A DNA stretch of 60,904 nt from Candidatus Hydrogenedentota bacterium (lineage in GTDB: Bacteria > Hydrogenedentota > Hydrogenedentia > Hydrogenedentales > SLHB01), in assembly GCA_020849535.1 (NCBI GenBank), contig JADLGB010000006.1, forward strand, positions 107,534 through 168,437. The letters run 5' to 3'. Shown piece by piece: positions 27,825-36,450 of the stretch; the first letter of the stretch is position 1, and every line of letters starts with the position of its first letter. The position numbers and the translations under genes were made by a program. The notes beneath the pieces were generated by a model. That model was not told the DNA's origin. It searched no databases and saw only the letters and a program-made list of their open reading frames with translations.

Positions 27825-27982
27825 AAGACACAGGCGAGGGCGTCTATGCCACACGCGCGGACCATGCATTGAGATGTTCTTCCTTTCTTCATTTCCGTGT
27901 TTGCTCTGAAGACCCAAAGGGTTCCAGAAGGACTCATGTTAGATGAAAGACGTGTGGCACAGGCGCCCTCGCCTGTGTCTTC
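27825..27982. repeat. paired inverted copy of the GGCGAGGGCGCC repeat
   Basis: The forward arm at 27825-27905 (AAGACACAGGCGAGGGCGTC, then ATGCCACACGCG and a tail with ATGTTCTTCCTTTC) is matched by a reverse-complement arm ending at 27982 (GTGTGGCACAGGCGCCCTCG then CCTGTGTCTTCG). A short palindrome follows at 28025-28044. The element fills the 318-bp gap between the DUF4432 gene and the next gene. Confidence 0.75.
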
Positions 27983-28095
27983 GTTGGTACAAACCGGATG
28001 CCCGAGACGCGCGGATCAAAATGGACTCCCGCATTCTCGGGAATGGCTGTGCTGTGGCCGCATCGCGTTGAACGCATGTGCTACGAGGGGTTTGG

Positions 28096-30957
28096 ATGCC
28101 TAAATTTGGGTGGTGCTCGCTTCGGTTCACTGCGCTCACGACCGCATGTTGTGTGGCCGCAGTCGTCTTCGCGCAGGAACCTCCACCCAGTCCACCGCCG
28201 AGTGAGTGGGCCTTCGTCGATGCCTTGGCCGCGCCTTTGATCTTGAGCCCGCACTGGGATCGCGATGAGGCGAAGGCGGGCGAGGTCAGCTTGCGCGAGG
28301 GTGTTCGTGTTGAGAGTCAGTTCCCTGATCCGGAGGGGCTGTTGGAAACTGCGTTTCTGGATCTGCGCGCCTTCTTCGGAAACGCAGGCATCCCAGCCAA
28401 CGGGCCCTACCGCATCATTGTCGAGCAAATCCCGACGCAACAGCCCGAGACCTTCCGGCTCGTTGTCTCGGAAAGTGAATGCCGTATCCAGTCCGGGGAC
28501 ACGGAAGGCATCCGGCGCGGTATCTACTTCCTGGAAGACGAACTCATGAGTGCCGAAGGGCCTTTTCTTTCCATCGGCGAAACGCAGCGCTCTCCATTCA
28601 TTGACACGCGCATTTCACGGTGCTTCTTCGGCCCGATCAAGCGTCCCCCAAAGAACAAGGACGAGCTGTTGGATGACGTGGACTACTACCCCGACGAGTA
28701 CCTCAACCGTCTCGCGCATGACGGGGTGAATGGTCTCTGGCTCACGATCGAGTTCAAGGATATCTGCAAGACGTCCCTGACAGACGTGGTCGATCCGGAA
28801 CGAGAACGCCGTCTGGACAAGTTGCGCAGGACCGTCGCCAAGTGCCGGCGGTATGGAATCAAGGTATTCGTATTCTGCATCGAGCCACGCGTGATGTCCC
28901 CCGACAATCCTCTGCTCAAGGACCATCCCGAACTGGGAAGCAAACCGTTCCGAGGCGATGCGTTCTTGTTTTGTCCCTTCTCGGATGCCGCGCAGACTTA
29001 TTTGTATGAAGCGGTAAACGACATCTTCACGCAGGTCCCGAATCTTGGCGGGCTCATCAACATCAGTTTCGGCGAGCGTTGGACGACTTGCCTCAGCGGG
29101 GTCGATGAGAACTGGCGCGTGGCGTGTCCCACCTGTTCGCAGAAGGAATTGGGCGAGATTCTGCGGGCCTCTCTTTCCGCCATGGAACGCGGCATGCACG
29201 AGGCGAATCCGGATGCAAAGCTGATCTCCTGGCTCTACGTGCCAGGGAATGGCACGGGCGTGCGCCAGAGTACGAACCCGCTCCGGGACATCGCGCGGCT
29301 CACGCCACCCGGCGTGATCTGCCAGTACAACTTCGAATCCGACGGTACGAAGGAGCAACTCGGCAAGATGCGCCACGCGGGCGATTACTGGTTGTCCTAC
29401 GTGGGGCCAAGCGACGTGTTCAGGAACATCGCCGCGGGCGCGGCCGAGGGCGGCGCGAAGATGGGCGCGAAGCTCCAGGTCTGCAACTCGTTTGAAGTCT
29501 CGACAGTGCCTTACGTGCCTGTACCCGGCAACCTCTATGCGAAGTACCGCGAGATGCGCCGGTTGGGCGTTACGTCGGTCATGCAGTGCTGGTATATCGG
29601 AAGCCTGCCGTCGGTCATGAACCGAGCGGCCGCGAGCGTGCTGCCGTTCGCGTCCGAGGATCTCGGCGAAGATGAGTTCCTCCTACGGCTCGCACGGCGC
29701 GACTGGGGACCCCAACATGCGGAGCAGGTCGTACGCGCATGGCGCCTATTCGCGAAAGCGTACGACAACTATCCCCTGACGAACGCCTTTCAGTACTATG
29801 GCCCCATGCACGACGGCGTCGTCTGGCCTCTGCATTTGAAACCTGTCCACAAAAACCTGTCGCCCGTGTGGAAGCTGGAGTTCCCGCCCAGCGGCGATCG
29901 TATCGGCGAGTGTTTGTCGGGAAGCCACACGTACGAAGAGATGCTGGAGTTGTGCAAGCGCATGTCGGATAAGTGGCAGGAAGGGTTGAACGAACTGCTC
30001 GTCCTTGAGCCGCTGACCGCAAGCGATCCCGCGCGCCAGATCGACCTCACCACGGCCCAGGCGCTGAACATCCAGTTTCGTACGGGATACAACAACCTTC
30101 GCTTTTACGATCTACGCGAGCGTCTTCTCTACGATGCAGTGGAACAAAAGGCAGAGATTCTCAATCAGTTGCGGAGCATTGTCGAAGAGGAGATTGAGAA
30201 TTCCACGAAGATGGCCGCCCTGTGTGAGCGGAACCCGTTTCTCGGGTTCCAGGCCGAAGCTGAAGGCTACACGTATTCGCCCGCGGAACTCCGGTGGCGT
30301 GTAGAGCGGCTGCAGGAAGTGCTATCCACGGAGTTTGCCGAAGCCGCCGAGGCAATCGCGGCGGGCAGAGCAGTGTTTCCCGAACAGTCGGGCTTGGCGG
30401 AGGGTCTCCTGAGTCAGCAGTGCGTGCGTGTTGCCACGGACTTCGCGTCTACGTGGCAGAGCGACGCGGCGTGGAAGTCCCCTCCTCTTGTAGCGGGGCC
30501 GTCAGGGGCCGTAGAGTGGTCGTGGCAAACCGCACACGACGGCGAGTTCCTCTATCTCAACATGGAGTGCGCGCCCTCAGAGCAGTGGCGTCCGGTATCG
30601 ATCTCCGTGGCGATCGAACCCACCCACGTGTACCCGCGGCGGACTTTCCGTTCGGATGTTCACGGGAAGCACACCACCCAACTGGGTTGGCTTGTGGCTG
30701 ACTCCCCCTGGGAGATCGCAACTCCCAACGCAGAGGGTCGTCAGGCATTCCGGCTTCGCATTCCGCTTGACGCGTTCCAGGGCGAAGCCGCTTCAGCTCG
30801 CCCCATGCGGATCAATATCGAGATCACGTCACTCTCCAAGGCCGACGGCAAACAGACTGTGCAGAGTTGGGCGCCGGCGCCGGAGCAACTCGTCCAGCCG
30901 CGTCTCGGCTACGGCGCGGATGATCCTGGGAAGATGGGTTGGTTGCGGCTGGAGTAA
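28096..30957 (+). CDS. large secreted GH20-like / carbohydrate-binding protein
   Basis: A 953-residue secreted protein. After a signal peptide (about 1-27, ending VVFAQE), an N-terminal domain (about 60-165) has the hexosaminidase/alpha-glucuronidase N-domain look (GPYRIIVEQ, TFRLVVSESECRIQSGDTEGIRRGIYFLEDEL). A barrel-like region follows (about 170-560), containing GVNGLWLTIEFKDICK, CRRYGIKVFVFCIEP and AKLISWLYVPG. A helical segment comes next, and the C-terminal 180 residues resemble a CBM9-type beta-sandwich. Acidic residues suited to glycoside hydrolysis are present, but no family signature I can name is exact. The ATG at 28096 is chosen (GAGGGG upstream). It probably degrades or binds a polysaccharide outside the cytoplasm. 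Confidence 0.75.
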   Translation: MPKFGWCSLRFTALTTACCVAAVVFAQEPPPSPPPSEWAFVDALAAPLILSPHWDRDEAKAGEVSLREGVRVESQFPDPEGLLETAFLDLRAFFGNAGIPANGPYRIIVEQIPTQQPETFRLVVSESECRIQSGDTEGIRRGIYFLEDELMSAEGPFLSIGETQRSPFIDTRISRCFFGPIKRPPKNKDELLDDVDYYPDEYLNRLAHDGVNGLWLTIEFKDICKTSLTDVVDPERERRLDKLRRTVAKCRRYGIKVFVFCIEPRVMSPDNPLLKDHPELGSKPFRGDAFLFCPFSDAAQTYLYEAVNDIFTQVPNLGGLINISFGERWTTCLSGVDENWRVACPTCSQKELGEILRASLSAMERGMHEANPDAKLISWLYVPGNGTGVRQSTNPLRDIARLTPPGVICQYNFESDGTKEQLGKMRHAGDYWLSYVGPSDVFRNIAAGAAEGGAKMGAKLQVCNSFEVSTVPYVPVPGNLYAKYREMRRLGVTSVMQCWYIGSLPSVMNRAAASVLPFASEDLGEDEFLLRLARRDWGPQHAEQVVRAWRLFAKAYDNYPLTNAFQYYGPMHDGVVWPLHLKPVHKNLSPVWKLEFPPSGDRIGECLSGSHTYEEMLELCKRMSDKWQEGLNELLVLEPLTASDPARQIDLTTAQALNIQFRTGYNNLRFYDLRERLLYDAVEQKAEILNQLRSIVEEEIENSTKMAALCERNPFLGFQAEAEGYTYSPAELRWRVERLQEVLSTEFAEAAEAIAAGRAVFPEQSGLAEGLLSQQCVRVATDFASTWQSDAAWKSPPLVAGPSGAVEWSWQTAHDGEFLYLNMECAPSEQWRPVSISVAIEPTHVYPRRTFRSDVHGKHTTQLGWLVADSPWEIATPNAEGRQAFRLRIPLDAFQGEAASARPMRINIEITSLSKADGKQTVQSWAPAPEQLVQPRLGYGADDPGKMGWLRLE

Positions 30958-31131
30958 AGGCACGGTGCTACGATGCGCCTTACTCCCCGCCCGCTACGAA
31001 TAGTCGTGGTAGAATACACCTGCAACAACAGGGTTCAAGCGTGCGACCTCAGTGGAGAATGTGGCATTACGACGCCAGACAGCCTGAGGACTTTGCACAT
31101 GAGCGCTGGGACCGCCCCGGGGGAATTTGAT

Positions 31132-31476
31132 ATGCGACATGCATTCCGGTCCATGATTCTTGTGTGCGTTGGGGCCACCGTGATGATGGGCTGCGGCTAC
31201 ATCTGGTTGCCAAGCGAGCGTGCCCTCCTCGATGACGCGAAAGTCGTAGCACCTTACCTACCAGAATCGCCCGGGGGATCCGTCGCCTTCGACGTGGGCG
31301 AGTTCCAGGGCGGAACGGCCGTCCTTGGCGCAAATGACACCGCCTTCTGGGTGAAGGACGGCATCCCCTACACGGTTTCCGAGGCCGCGCGCAGTGCCGC
31401 GCCAAACATGAAGCAAGCACCCGAATCGATCCAATACAACGACGCATTTGCACTGGCCGCACAATCGGGACAGTAG
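31132..31476 (+). CDS. putative lipoprotein, 114 residues
   Basis: A small protein with a lipoprotein signal: a positively charged start (MRHAFRS), a hydrophobic core (MILVCVGATVMMG) and a lipobox ending MMGC. The mature part (about 90 residues) is acidic-neutral with motifs FWVKDGIPYTVSEAAR and QYNDAFALAAQSGQ. No known family. The ATG at 31132 is chosen because GGGGG lies about nine bases upstream; the longer upstream frame has no signal peptide. It is 23 bp from a downstream DUF2007 gene and probably co-transcribed with it. Confidence 0.65.
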   Translation: MRHAFRSMILVCVGATVMMGCGYIWLPSERALLDDAKVVAPYLPESPGGSVAFDVGEFQGGTAVLGANDTAFWVKDGIPYTVSEAARSAAPNMKQAPESIQYNDAFALAAQSGQ

Positions 31477-31499
31477 CACCTGCGTGCCGGAGGGCAGCC

Positions 31500-31748
31500 A
31501 TGGAGCAGGAAGAAGAACTGGTCATCGTGTTCGCGGGCGCGATTGGCGACGCCGACTTCGCGCGGTCCGTGCTCGAAGGACACGGCTTCACACCCTACAT
31601 GTCGGACGAGGCATTGGGGACGTGGGCGCCGTTCTATGCCTCACCCGGCGGCGCCGGGGCGGTGAAAGTCGCCGTGCCGCAATCGCAGGCAGAGGCGGCC
31701 CGCGCGCTATTGGAGACGCCTGGGGAAACCGGAGGCGATCAAGAGTAG
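31500..31748 (+). CDS. DUF2007 domain protein
   Basis: An 82-residue protein of the small DUF2007 type (putative signal-transducing protein). The ferredoxin-like alpha/beta arrangement is suggested by LVIVFAGAIGDADFARSVLEGHGFTPY, then a strand around AVKVAVPQSQAEAARALLE. The start ATG is preceded by GGAGGGCAGCC. It follows the lipoprotein gene by 23 bp. Its cellular role is unknown; the family is often encoded next to envelope or stress genes. Confidence 0.75.
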   Translation: MEQEEELVIVFAGAIGDADFARSVLEGHGFTPYMSDEALGTWAPFYASPGGAGAVKVAVPQSQAEAARALLETPGETGGDQE

Positions 31749-31767
31749 TCTGCCGAAGGCCCAATGG

Positions 31768-31924
31768 GATGACAGGCGAGGGCGCCTGTCCCACACACGC
31801 TTGCCATGCCGGAGTCCGTTCTTCCTGTCTTCTGGTTTTGGGTTCGCCGAAGTACTTGAGGGTCTCAGGCACGCAATGGAATTGAGATGGACGTGTGGCA
31901 TAGGCGCCCTCGCCTGTGCTCTTC
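31768..31924. repeat. paired inverted copy of the GGCGAGGGCGCC repeat
   Basis: The forward arm starts GATGACAGGCGAGGGCGCCT, followed by GTCCCACACACGCTTGCC and a pyrimidine-rich tail. The reverse arm ends TGTGGCATAGGCGCCCTCG-CCTGTGCTCTTC at 31924. The distance between outer ends is about 157 bp, the same as in two other copies. The element fills the centre of the gap 31749-32091; nothing else recognisable is there. Confidence 0.75.
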
Positions 31925-32091
31925 ATGGTGCATAACCACCTTCGAAGTGAAACAAGACTTACGATGCGCCCGCGCAGACCCCTGTCAGATTTCTCCCACA
32001 TTTCAATCGCGCTCGGCGCTCTGTTAAAGTACTCCCCATTGAAAACAGGAGCGCGGCGGTGTTGCGCGCATGTCCAGGGAGACCCACTTTC

Positions 32092-33429
32092 ATGCGGCGC
32101 TTGAGCATCTTCTCTTTCATCATGATGAGTCTATTCCAACATTCGGCTTCGGCCACTTTGCAGGAGTACGTCGGCAAGCCCGACGATTCGTATGCGTTTG
32201 AACTCACGGGCAGTGTCGAAGCGGGCCAGTGCACGGCGTATACGGTTCGGATGACGTCGCAGACGTGGCAGGGGATCGTGTGGCAACATTGGCTGACCAT
32301 CTTGAAACCCGCCGAGATCAAGGACCCGTCAAAGGCCATCCTGTTCATCACGGGCGGCGACAACGACAACGACAAGGCGCGATTCAATTCCGGCGAAGGC
32401 CGCATCATCGCGCAGATCGCGGCGAGCACGGGTACCCTCGGCGTGATCCTCGAACAGGTGCCGAACCAACCCCTCTTCGACGGCAGATCCGAGGATGGCA
32501 TTATCGCGCTCACGTTCGACAAGTTCCTGAAAGGAGAAGGCGACGACTGGCCGCTGCTGCTCCCGATGGTGAAGAGCGCCGTCCGCGCGATGGACACCGT
32601 GCAGCAGGTGGCGAAGAGCGAGTTCGGCGCAGGCCCTGAAGGCTTCATGGTGCTCGGCGGCTCGAAGCGCGGGTGGACGACGTGGCTGTCCGCAGTGGCA
32701 GACAAACGCGTCATCGGCATCGCGCCTGCCGTCATCGATATGCTGAACATGGTCCCGCAGACCGAGAACCAGCTCAAGAGTTACGGCGCCTACAGCGATG
32801 AGATCATCGACTACACACTGCTCAACATCCAGGGCCGGGCCAGCTCGCCGGAGGGCGAGCGGTTACGGGCGATCGTGGATCCCTACTCCTATCGCGACGT
32901 CCTGACGCTTCCCAAGCTTGTCGTGTTGGGCACGAATGATCCCTATTGGAATGTCGATTCGGCCAACAATTACTTCCCCGATCTCAAGGGCGACAAGTAT
33001 CTCGTCTATTGCGCGAATACCCCGCACGACGTCAATCCGTCGGGCGTGGCGACGATCATGGCCTTCTACAATGCCCTGCTGAAGGGCGAGCGCCTGCAAC
33101 CGATTTCGTGGGAACACCACGGAGACGGTTCGCTGAACGTGAGCTGGCCGCAGCCCGGCGCGAAGGTCCTCCAATGGAGCGCCACCGCGCCTTCGCGCGA
33201 TTTCCGGCAAGCGGCCTGGACGAGCAAGGAACTCACCGGCGACACCAGCGTGACGGTGACGCCCGAGGTTCCCGCTGACGGTTGGATGGCCTATTACGTC
33301 GAGGTGATTCAGAACACCGCGCACGGCACTTACGGCCTTTGCACGACGATGACGGTTCTCCCACAAACGTATCCGTTTCCCGATGCAGTCGCAAAACTTC
33401 AAGCAGGCGAGGGCAACGCGAAGTCGTGA
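32092..33429 (+). CDS. secreted PhoPQ-activated pathogenicity-related (PqaA-like) alpha/beta hydrolase
   Basis: A 445-residue secreted protein with a signal peptide (about 1-20). It matches the PqaA / PF10142-type alpha/beta-hydrolase: FELTGSVEAGQCTAYTVRMTSQTW, a GGSKRGWTTWL nucleophile-elbow-like motif near residue 191, IGIAPAVIDMLNM, LPKLVVLGTNDPYW (acid-residue region) and YCANTPHD (probable catalytic His). A lysine after the Ser makes the elbow G-S-K-R-G. Start: ATG at 32092 with an AGGGAG upstream. Its stop overlaps the GTG start of the following glycosyltransferase by 4 bp (GTGA). The biological role in this organism is unknown. Confidence 0.85.
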   Translation: MRRLSIFSFIMMSLFQHSASATLQEYVGKPDDSYAFELTGSVEAGQCTAYTVRMTSQTWQGIVWQHWLTILKPAEIKDPSKAILFITGGDNDNDKARFNSGEGRIIAQIAASTGTLGVILEQVPNQPLFDGRSEDGIIALTFDKFLKGEGDDWPLLLPMVKSAVRAMDTVQQVAKSEFGAGPEGFMVLGGSKRGWTTWLSAVADKRVIGIAPAVIDMLNMVPQTENQLKSYGAYSDEIIDYTLLNIQGRASSPEGERLRAIVDPYSYRDVLTLPKLVVLGTNDPYWNVDSANNYFPDLKGDKYLVYCANTPHDVNPSGVATIMAFYNALLKGERLQPISWEHHGDGSLNVSWPQPGAKVLQWSATAPSRDFRQAAWTSKELTGDTSVTVTPEVPADGWMAYYVEVIQNTAHGTYGLCTTMTVLPQTYPFPDAVAKLQAGEGNAKS

Positions 33430-34298
33430 CCGATGACGCAGACAGGGGGACCTCAACGCCGCCACGAGTGACCGTGATCATTCCATCGTGGGACGGCTAC
33501 CGCAATGGATGTGTGCCGCGTCTGCTGGAGAGCGTGGAGCGCCAGACGTTCCAAGACTATGAGCTCCGTCTGGTCAAGGGCGTCTCGCCGCAGGGTAAGG
33601 CGATCAACCAGGGGGCCGCAGATGCGCGCGGCGAGATCCTGCTCGTCCTGGACGACGACAGCCGCCTCGCCGACGACACCGTGTTCGAGATACTCGTGCG
33701 CGTGCTCGATGAGGACCCCAAGATAGGCATGGCGGGAGCCAGTATCGTTTTACCCCCGGAGGTCAACGATTTTCAGCGCCGCGCCGCGCTGCAGTTTCCG
33801 CGATTCAATACCCCCGTCGTCGAGCGCGTCGTGGACAGCGACCTCGCGTGCCACGGGTGCTGCGCCATGCGCAAGGAGGTGTTCGAGGCCGTCGGGCGCG
33901 AACGCGAAGACATCATCCGCGGACTCGACCCCGATTTGCGCGTGCGGTTGCGCGCGGCGGGCTACCGGGTGGTCCTGGCGCCCAACGCCCGGATCTACCA
34001 TCCCCTCCCCGATGGCTGGAACCGGTTATTGAAGATGTTCTTTCGGAATGGATTCGGATCGGCCTATGCACAGAAGTTCCAGCCGGACAGCGTCTACGAT
34101 ACGCACGAGGAACTCGACGCCGCCGCGTTCAAACCGCGCACCTCGTTTGCGTGGCGCATCCTCCGATTTCCCGCGCGCCTGGTCAAGGCGCTGGCCGAGG
34201 GCAAGTTCCTGCGCTTGGGCGCGTACACCGCATATGCCTTCGGCTATATGTGGGGCTTCCTGACAGCGCGCCGCGAGAGCGTGGGGCGCGGCGCTTGA
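33426..34298 (+). CDS. family 2 glycosyltransferase
   Basis: A 290-residue GT-A type glycosyltransferase, probably cytoplasmic-face membrane-associated. It shows the N-terminal nucleotide-binding strand VTVIIPSWDGYRNGCVPRLLESV, the metal-binding LVLDDDSRLADD (about residue 73), and the acceptor-side GCCAMRKEVFEAVG and GLDPDLRVRLRAAGYR. C-terminal basic/hydrophobic helices (LRFPARLVKALAEGKF, AYAFGYMWGFL) suggest membrane attachment. GTG at 33426 is chosen because it overlaps the preceding stop by 4 bp, implying translational coupling; a longer frame exists but is not protein-like upstream. The donor and acceptor sugars are not inferable. Confidence 0.88.
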   Translation: MTDDADRGTSTPPRVTVIIPSWDGYRNGCVPRLLESVERQTFQDYELRLVKGVSPQGKAINQGAADARGEILLVLDDDSRLADDTVFEILVRVLDEDPKIGMAGASIVLPPEVNDFQRRAALQFPRFNTPVVERVVDSDLACHGCCAMRKEVFEAVGREREDIIRGLDPDLRVRLRAAGYRVVLAPNARIYHPLPDGWNRLLKMFFRNGFGSAYAQKFQPDSVYDTHEELDAAAFKPRTSFAWRILRFPARLVKALAEGKFLRLGAYTAYAFGYMWGFLTARRESVGRGA

Positions 34299-34309
34299 GG
34301 AGCGCCGGG

Positions 34310-35131
34310 ATGATGATCAAACAGCCAATCAAACGCGCCGTGAAACGAGCGCTCATGGGGGCCGGGATGCTTCTCCCCCACGCCGCCGCGTGCTCTCGCA
34401 TCCTCACCTACCATAGCGTCGGCACGCGCGATCATGAGATGAACGTCACACCCAAGTGCTTCTGCGAACAGATGGAATGGCTCGCCGCGGAGTGCACCGT
34501 GATCACCCTCGCCGAGGCGGCGCAGGGACACGCCGGCGTGGCGGTCACCTTCGACGACGGGTATCGCGACAATCTCACCGAAGCGGCCCCGATCCTCCGG
34601 CGGCTTGGAATTCCGGCTACCCTGTTTGCCGTGGCGGGCCGGCTCGGCGCGTTCCTCGACCACGACGCAAAGCGGGAAGACGCCCGCCTGCTGTCATGGG
34701 ATGAACTTCGGGAATTCGCATCCCAAGGCTTCGAGGTCGGCGGCCACGGCATGTCTCACGCCCGGCTATCTTCACTTGACGAGTCCCAGCAGCGCGCGGA
34801 AATCACAGGTAGCCTCGACCGTCTGCGCGAAGAACTGCAGTGCTCGGTGCTGTCCTTCGCATACCCTTACGGGACAGCCGCGGACTACAACGCCACGAGC
34901 CTGCGGATCGCGCAAGAGTGCGGTTGCGCCTACGCCTGTTCGAACCGCTACGGCGTCAACCGACCCGGATCGCTTGAGACGTTCGCACTCCGCCGAACCT
35001 GGATTGACCGAAGCGATACACTCCCGATTTTCCGCGCCAAGGTCTTGGGGAAGCTGGATTTGCTGAGTGCGCTGGAAGGTCCAGCGGGACTGCGGGCACG
35101 CAAATGGCTCAACAGGATCTCCGGGCGATAG
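34310..35131 (+). CDS. polysaccharide deacetylase (NodB-homology domain)
   Basis: A 273-residue carbohydrate esterase family 4-like protein. NodB motif 1 is FDDGYRDN (about residues 82-89). The metal-binding histidines are in HGMSHARLS (about 145-153), and YPYGTA supplies the later motif. The C-terminal part (about 200-265) is less typical. It probably deacetylates an exported polysaccharide or lipid-linked sugar. The start is a double ATG at 34310 preceded by GAGGAG. It is in line with the glycosyltransferase (11 bp gap) and the PqaA-like gene. The three may form an envelope-modifying operon. Confidence 0.9.
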   Translation: MMIKQPIKRAVKRALMGAGMLLPHAAACSRILTYHSVGTRDHEMNVTPKCFCEQMEWLAAECTVITLAEAAQGHAGVAVTFDDGYRDNLTEAAPILRRLGIPATLFAVAGRLGAFLDHDAKREDARLLSWDELREFASQGFEVGGHGMSHARLSSLDESQQRAEITGSLDRLREELQCSVLSFAYPYGTAADYNATSLRIAQECGCAYACSNRYGVNRPGSLETFALRRTWIDRSDTLPIFRAKVLGKLDLLSALEGPAGLRARKWLNRISGR

Positions 35132-35137
35132 GGGGGT

Positions 35138-35186
35138 GGCGCGCGGGCCAGGGTAGGGGGTTAAGGAGGGGTGTGGCCCGCGCGCC
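35138..35186. terminator. 13-bp perfect inverted repeat after the deacetylase gene
   Basis: GGCGCGCGGGCCA (35138-35150) and its exact complement TGGCCCGCGCGCC (35174-35186) flank a 23-base purine-rich loop. It begins 7 bp after the deacetylase stop, so it can act as a terminator-like or mRNA-stabilising hairpin. The long loop and absence of a T-run argue against a classic intrinsic terminator. Confidence 0.45.
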
Positions 35187-35233
35187 GGCTAAGAAACAGG
35201 TGGTAGGGCACCTGCTTCCCGTCTTACGCTGTC

Positions 35234-35259
35234 ACCTCGTTCACTTGCTAGAACGAGGT
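35234..35259. repeat. 9-bp hairpin ACCTCGTTC / GAACGAGGT
   Basis: A perfect stem of nine base pairs around an eight-base loop (ACTTGCTA) in the gap between the envelope operon and fliM. It is upstream of the flagellar promoter and could be an operator-like or terminator-like site. No further support is visible. Confidence 0.4.
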
Positions 35260-35380
35260 AATGCGTGAATAGGTTGACGTATTCCCCACTGTCATGCGCA
35301 CAATGCCGGCACGGGGGTGGCACACCCGGCCTTGATCTCGTATCTATTTCACTCAAAAGGCGTTAGAACATGAAGGCCGC

Positions 35381-35409
35381 TTGCGAGTTCCAGGCATGCG
35401 TGCTATACT
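35381..35409 (+). promoter_or_regulatory. predicted sigma-70 promoter for the flagellar operon
   Basis: TTGCGA (35381-35386) and TATACT (35404-35409) are separated by exactly 17 bp, giving a near-consensus promoter 40 bp before the fliM start codon. It would transcribe the whole fliM-to-flhB-like operon. No sigma-28 or sigma-54 consensus was found in this gap. Confidence 0.65.
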
Positions 35410-35448
35410 CGCCCCAAGTAGCATTACGTCACCGGAGCGTGCTGTCCA

Positions 35449-36435
35449 ATGGCAGACATCCTCAGTCAAGATGAAGTAGATCTCCTGCTCAATGCCGTGT
35501 CCCGCGGCGAGGTCGAAGTCCCCAATCAGGACGAGGAACGCACCGAAACGCGGGACATGATGCATTACGACTTCCGGCGTCCCGAACGCGTTTCAAAGGA
35601 ACAACTTAAGGGACTTCAGAGCCTATTCGAGGCGTTCGCGCGCGAACTGAGCATCGCGCTCCCGCCGTTTCTGCGTACGGTAGTCCGAGTGGACTTGGTA
35701 TCCATCGACCAATTGACCTACGACGAGTTCATCCTGTCCGTCTCGCGCCCCACCTCCATGTCGGTTATCAACATGGCGCCCCTGGAAGGCAATGCCGTGA
35801 TTGACTTGAGTCCGGCGGTGGTCTTTCCGATGGTGGACCGCATCCTCGGGGGCAAGGGAACGAGCCTTGGCAAACCCCGCGAACTCACCGAAATCGAAAA
35901 CCGGATTGTCCACCGGATCATGCTGATGATTCTGGACAGCCTGAAGCGGTCCTGGGAACAGCTCATTGAGTTCAAGATGAGCGTGGTCCACCAGGAAAGC
36001 GACCCGCTGATCGTGCAGATTGTCGCGGGAAGCGAAATGGTCATCCTCGTGGCCTACGAATTTCACATTGTGGAAACCGTGGGCTCCATGAATATGTGCA
36101 TTCCGCTGATGGTTCTGAACCCGATTCTGGACCAGATCTCTCAGCAGACGCGTTTCATCCGGCGGATGACCGCTGAGATGGCCGAGCGCACGCGCACGCA
36201 AATCATGCGGGTCATGCGGAGGACACAGGTTCCCGTCGATGCGATTCTTGGCCGGGCCCAATTGCCGCTTGAGGACATCATCAACCTACAGGTGGGGGAC
36301 GTCATCCTGTTGGACACGGATGTCAAGTCGCCGGTGCATGTGGAGGTAGGCGGCGTGCCCCGCTACAAAGCCTCCTGCGGCAAGTGCGGGGAGCAGAGTG
36401 CCGTTCAACTGTTCGATCTTACGCTTGACGATTAA
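35449..36435 (+). CDS. fliM: flagellar motor switch protein FliM
   Basis: A 328-residue C-ring protein. It shows the N-terminal CheY-phosphate-binding helix ILSQDEVDLLLNA (residues 4-16), the middle CheC-like domain (YDEFILSVSRPTSMSVINM, GNAVIDLSPAVVFPMVDRILGG, ELTEIENRIV), and a C-terminal FliN-like SpoA domain (VPVDAILGRAQLPLEDIINLQVGDVILLD). A Cys pair near the end (ASCGKCGEQS) is unusual and may bind metal. ATG at 35449. It heads the operon and is followed by the CheC-FliN fusion after 15 bp, the expected partner in the motor switch. Confidence 0.97.
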   Translation: MADILSQDEVDLLLNAVSRGEVEVPNQDEERTETRDMMHYDFRRPERVSKEQLKGLQSLFEAFARELSIALPPFLRTVVRVDLVSIDQLTYDEFILSVSRPTSMSVINMAPLEGNAVIDLSPAVVFPMVDRILGGKGTSLGKPRELTEIENRIVHRIMLMILDSLKRSWEQLIEFKMSVVHQESDPLIVQIVAGSEMVILVAYEFHIVETVGSMNMCIPLMVLNPILDQISQQTRFIRRMTAEMAERTRTQIMRVMRRTQVPVDAILGRAQLPLEDIINLQVGDVILLDTDVKSPVHVEVGGVPRYKASCGKCGEQSAVQLFDLTLDD

Positions 36436-36450
36436 CCTGCGAGGACTCCG

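Noticed and set aside
26173..27831. Minus-strand frame of 552 codons opposite the DUF4432 gene
   Set aside because: It is antisense to a clear DUF4432 protein with a good ribosome-binding site.
27850..28010. Short frames encoding TGEGAYATRA-like and GIGALACV-like peptides that recur at repeats
   Set aside because: They come from translating the repeat arms in different frames and are not genes.
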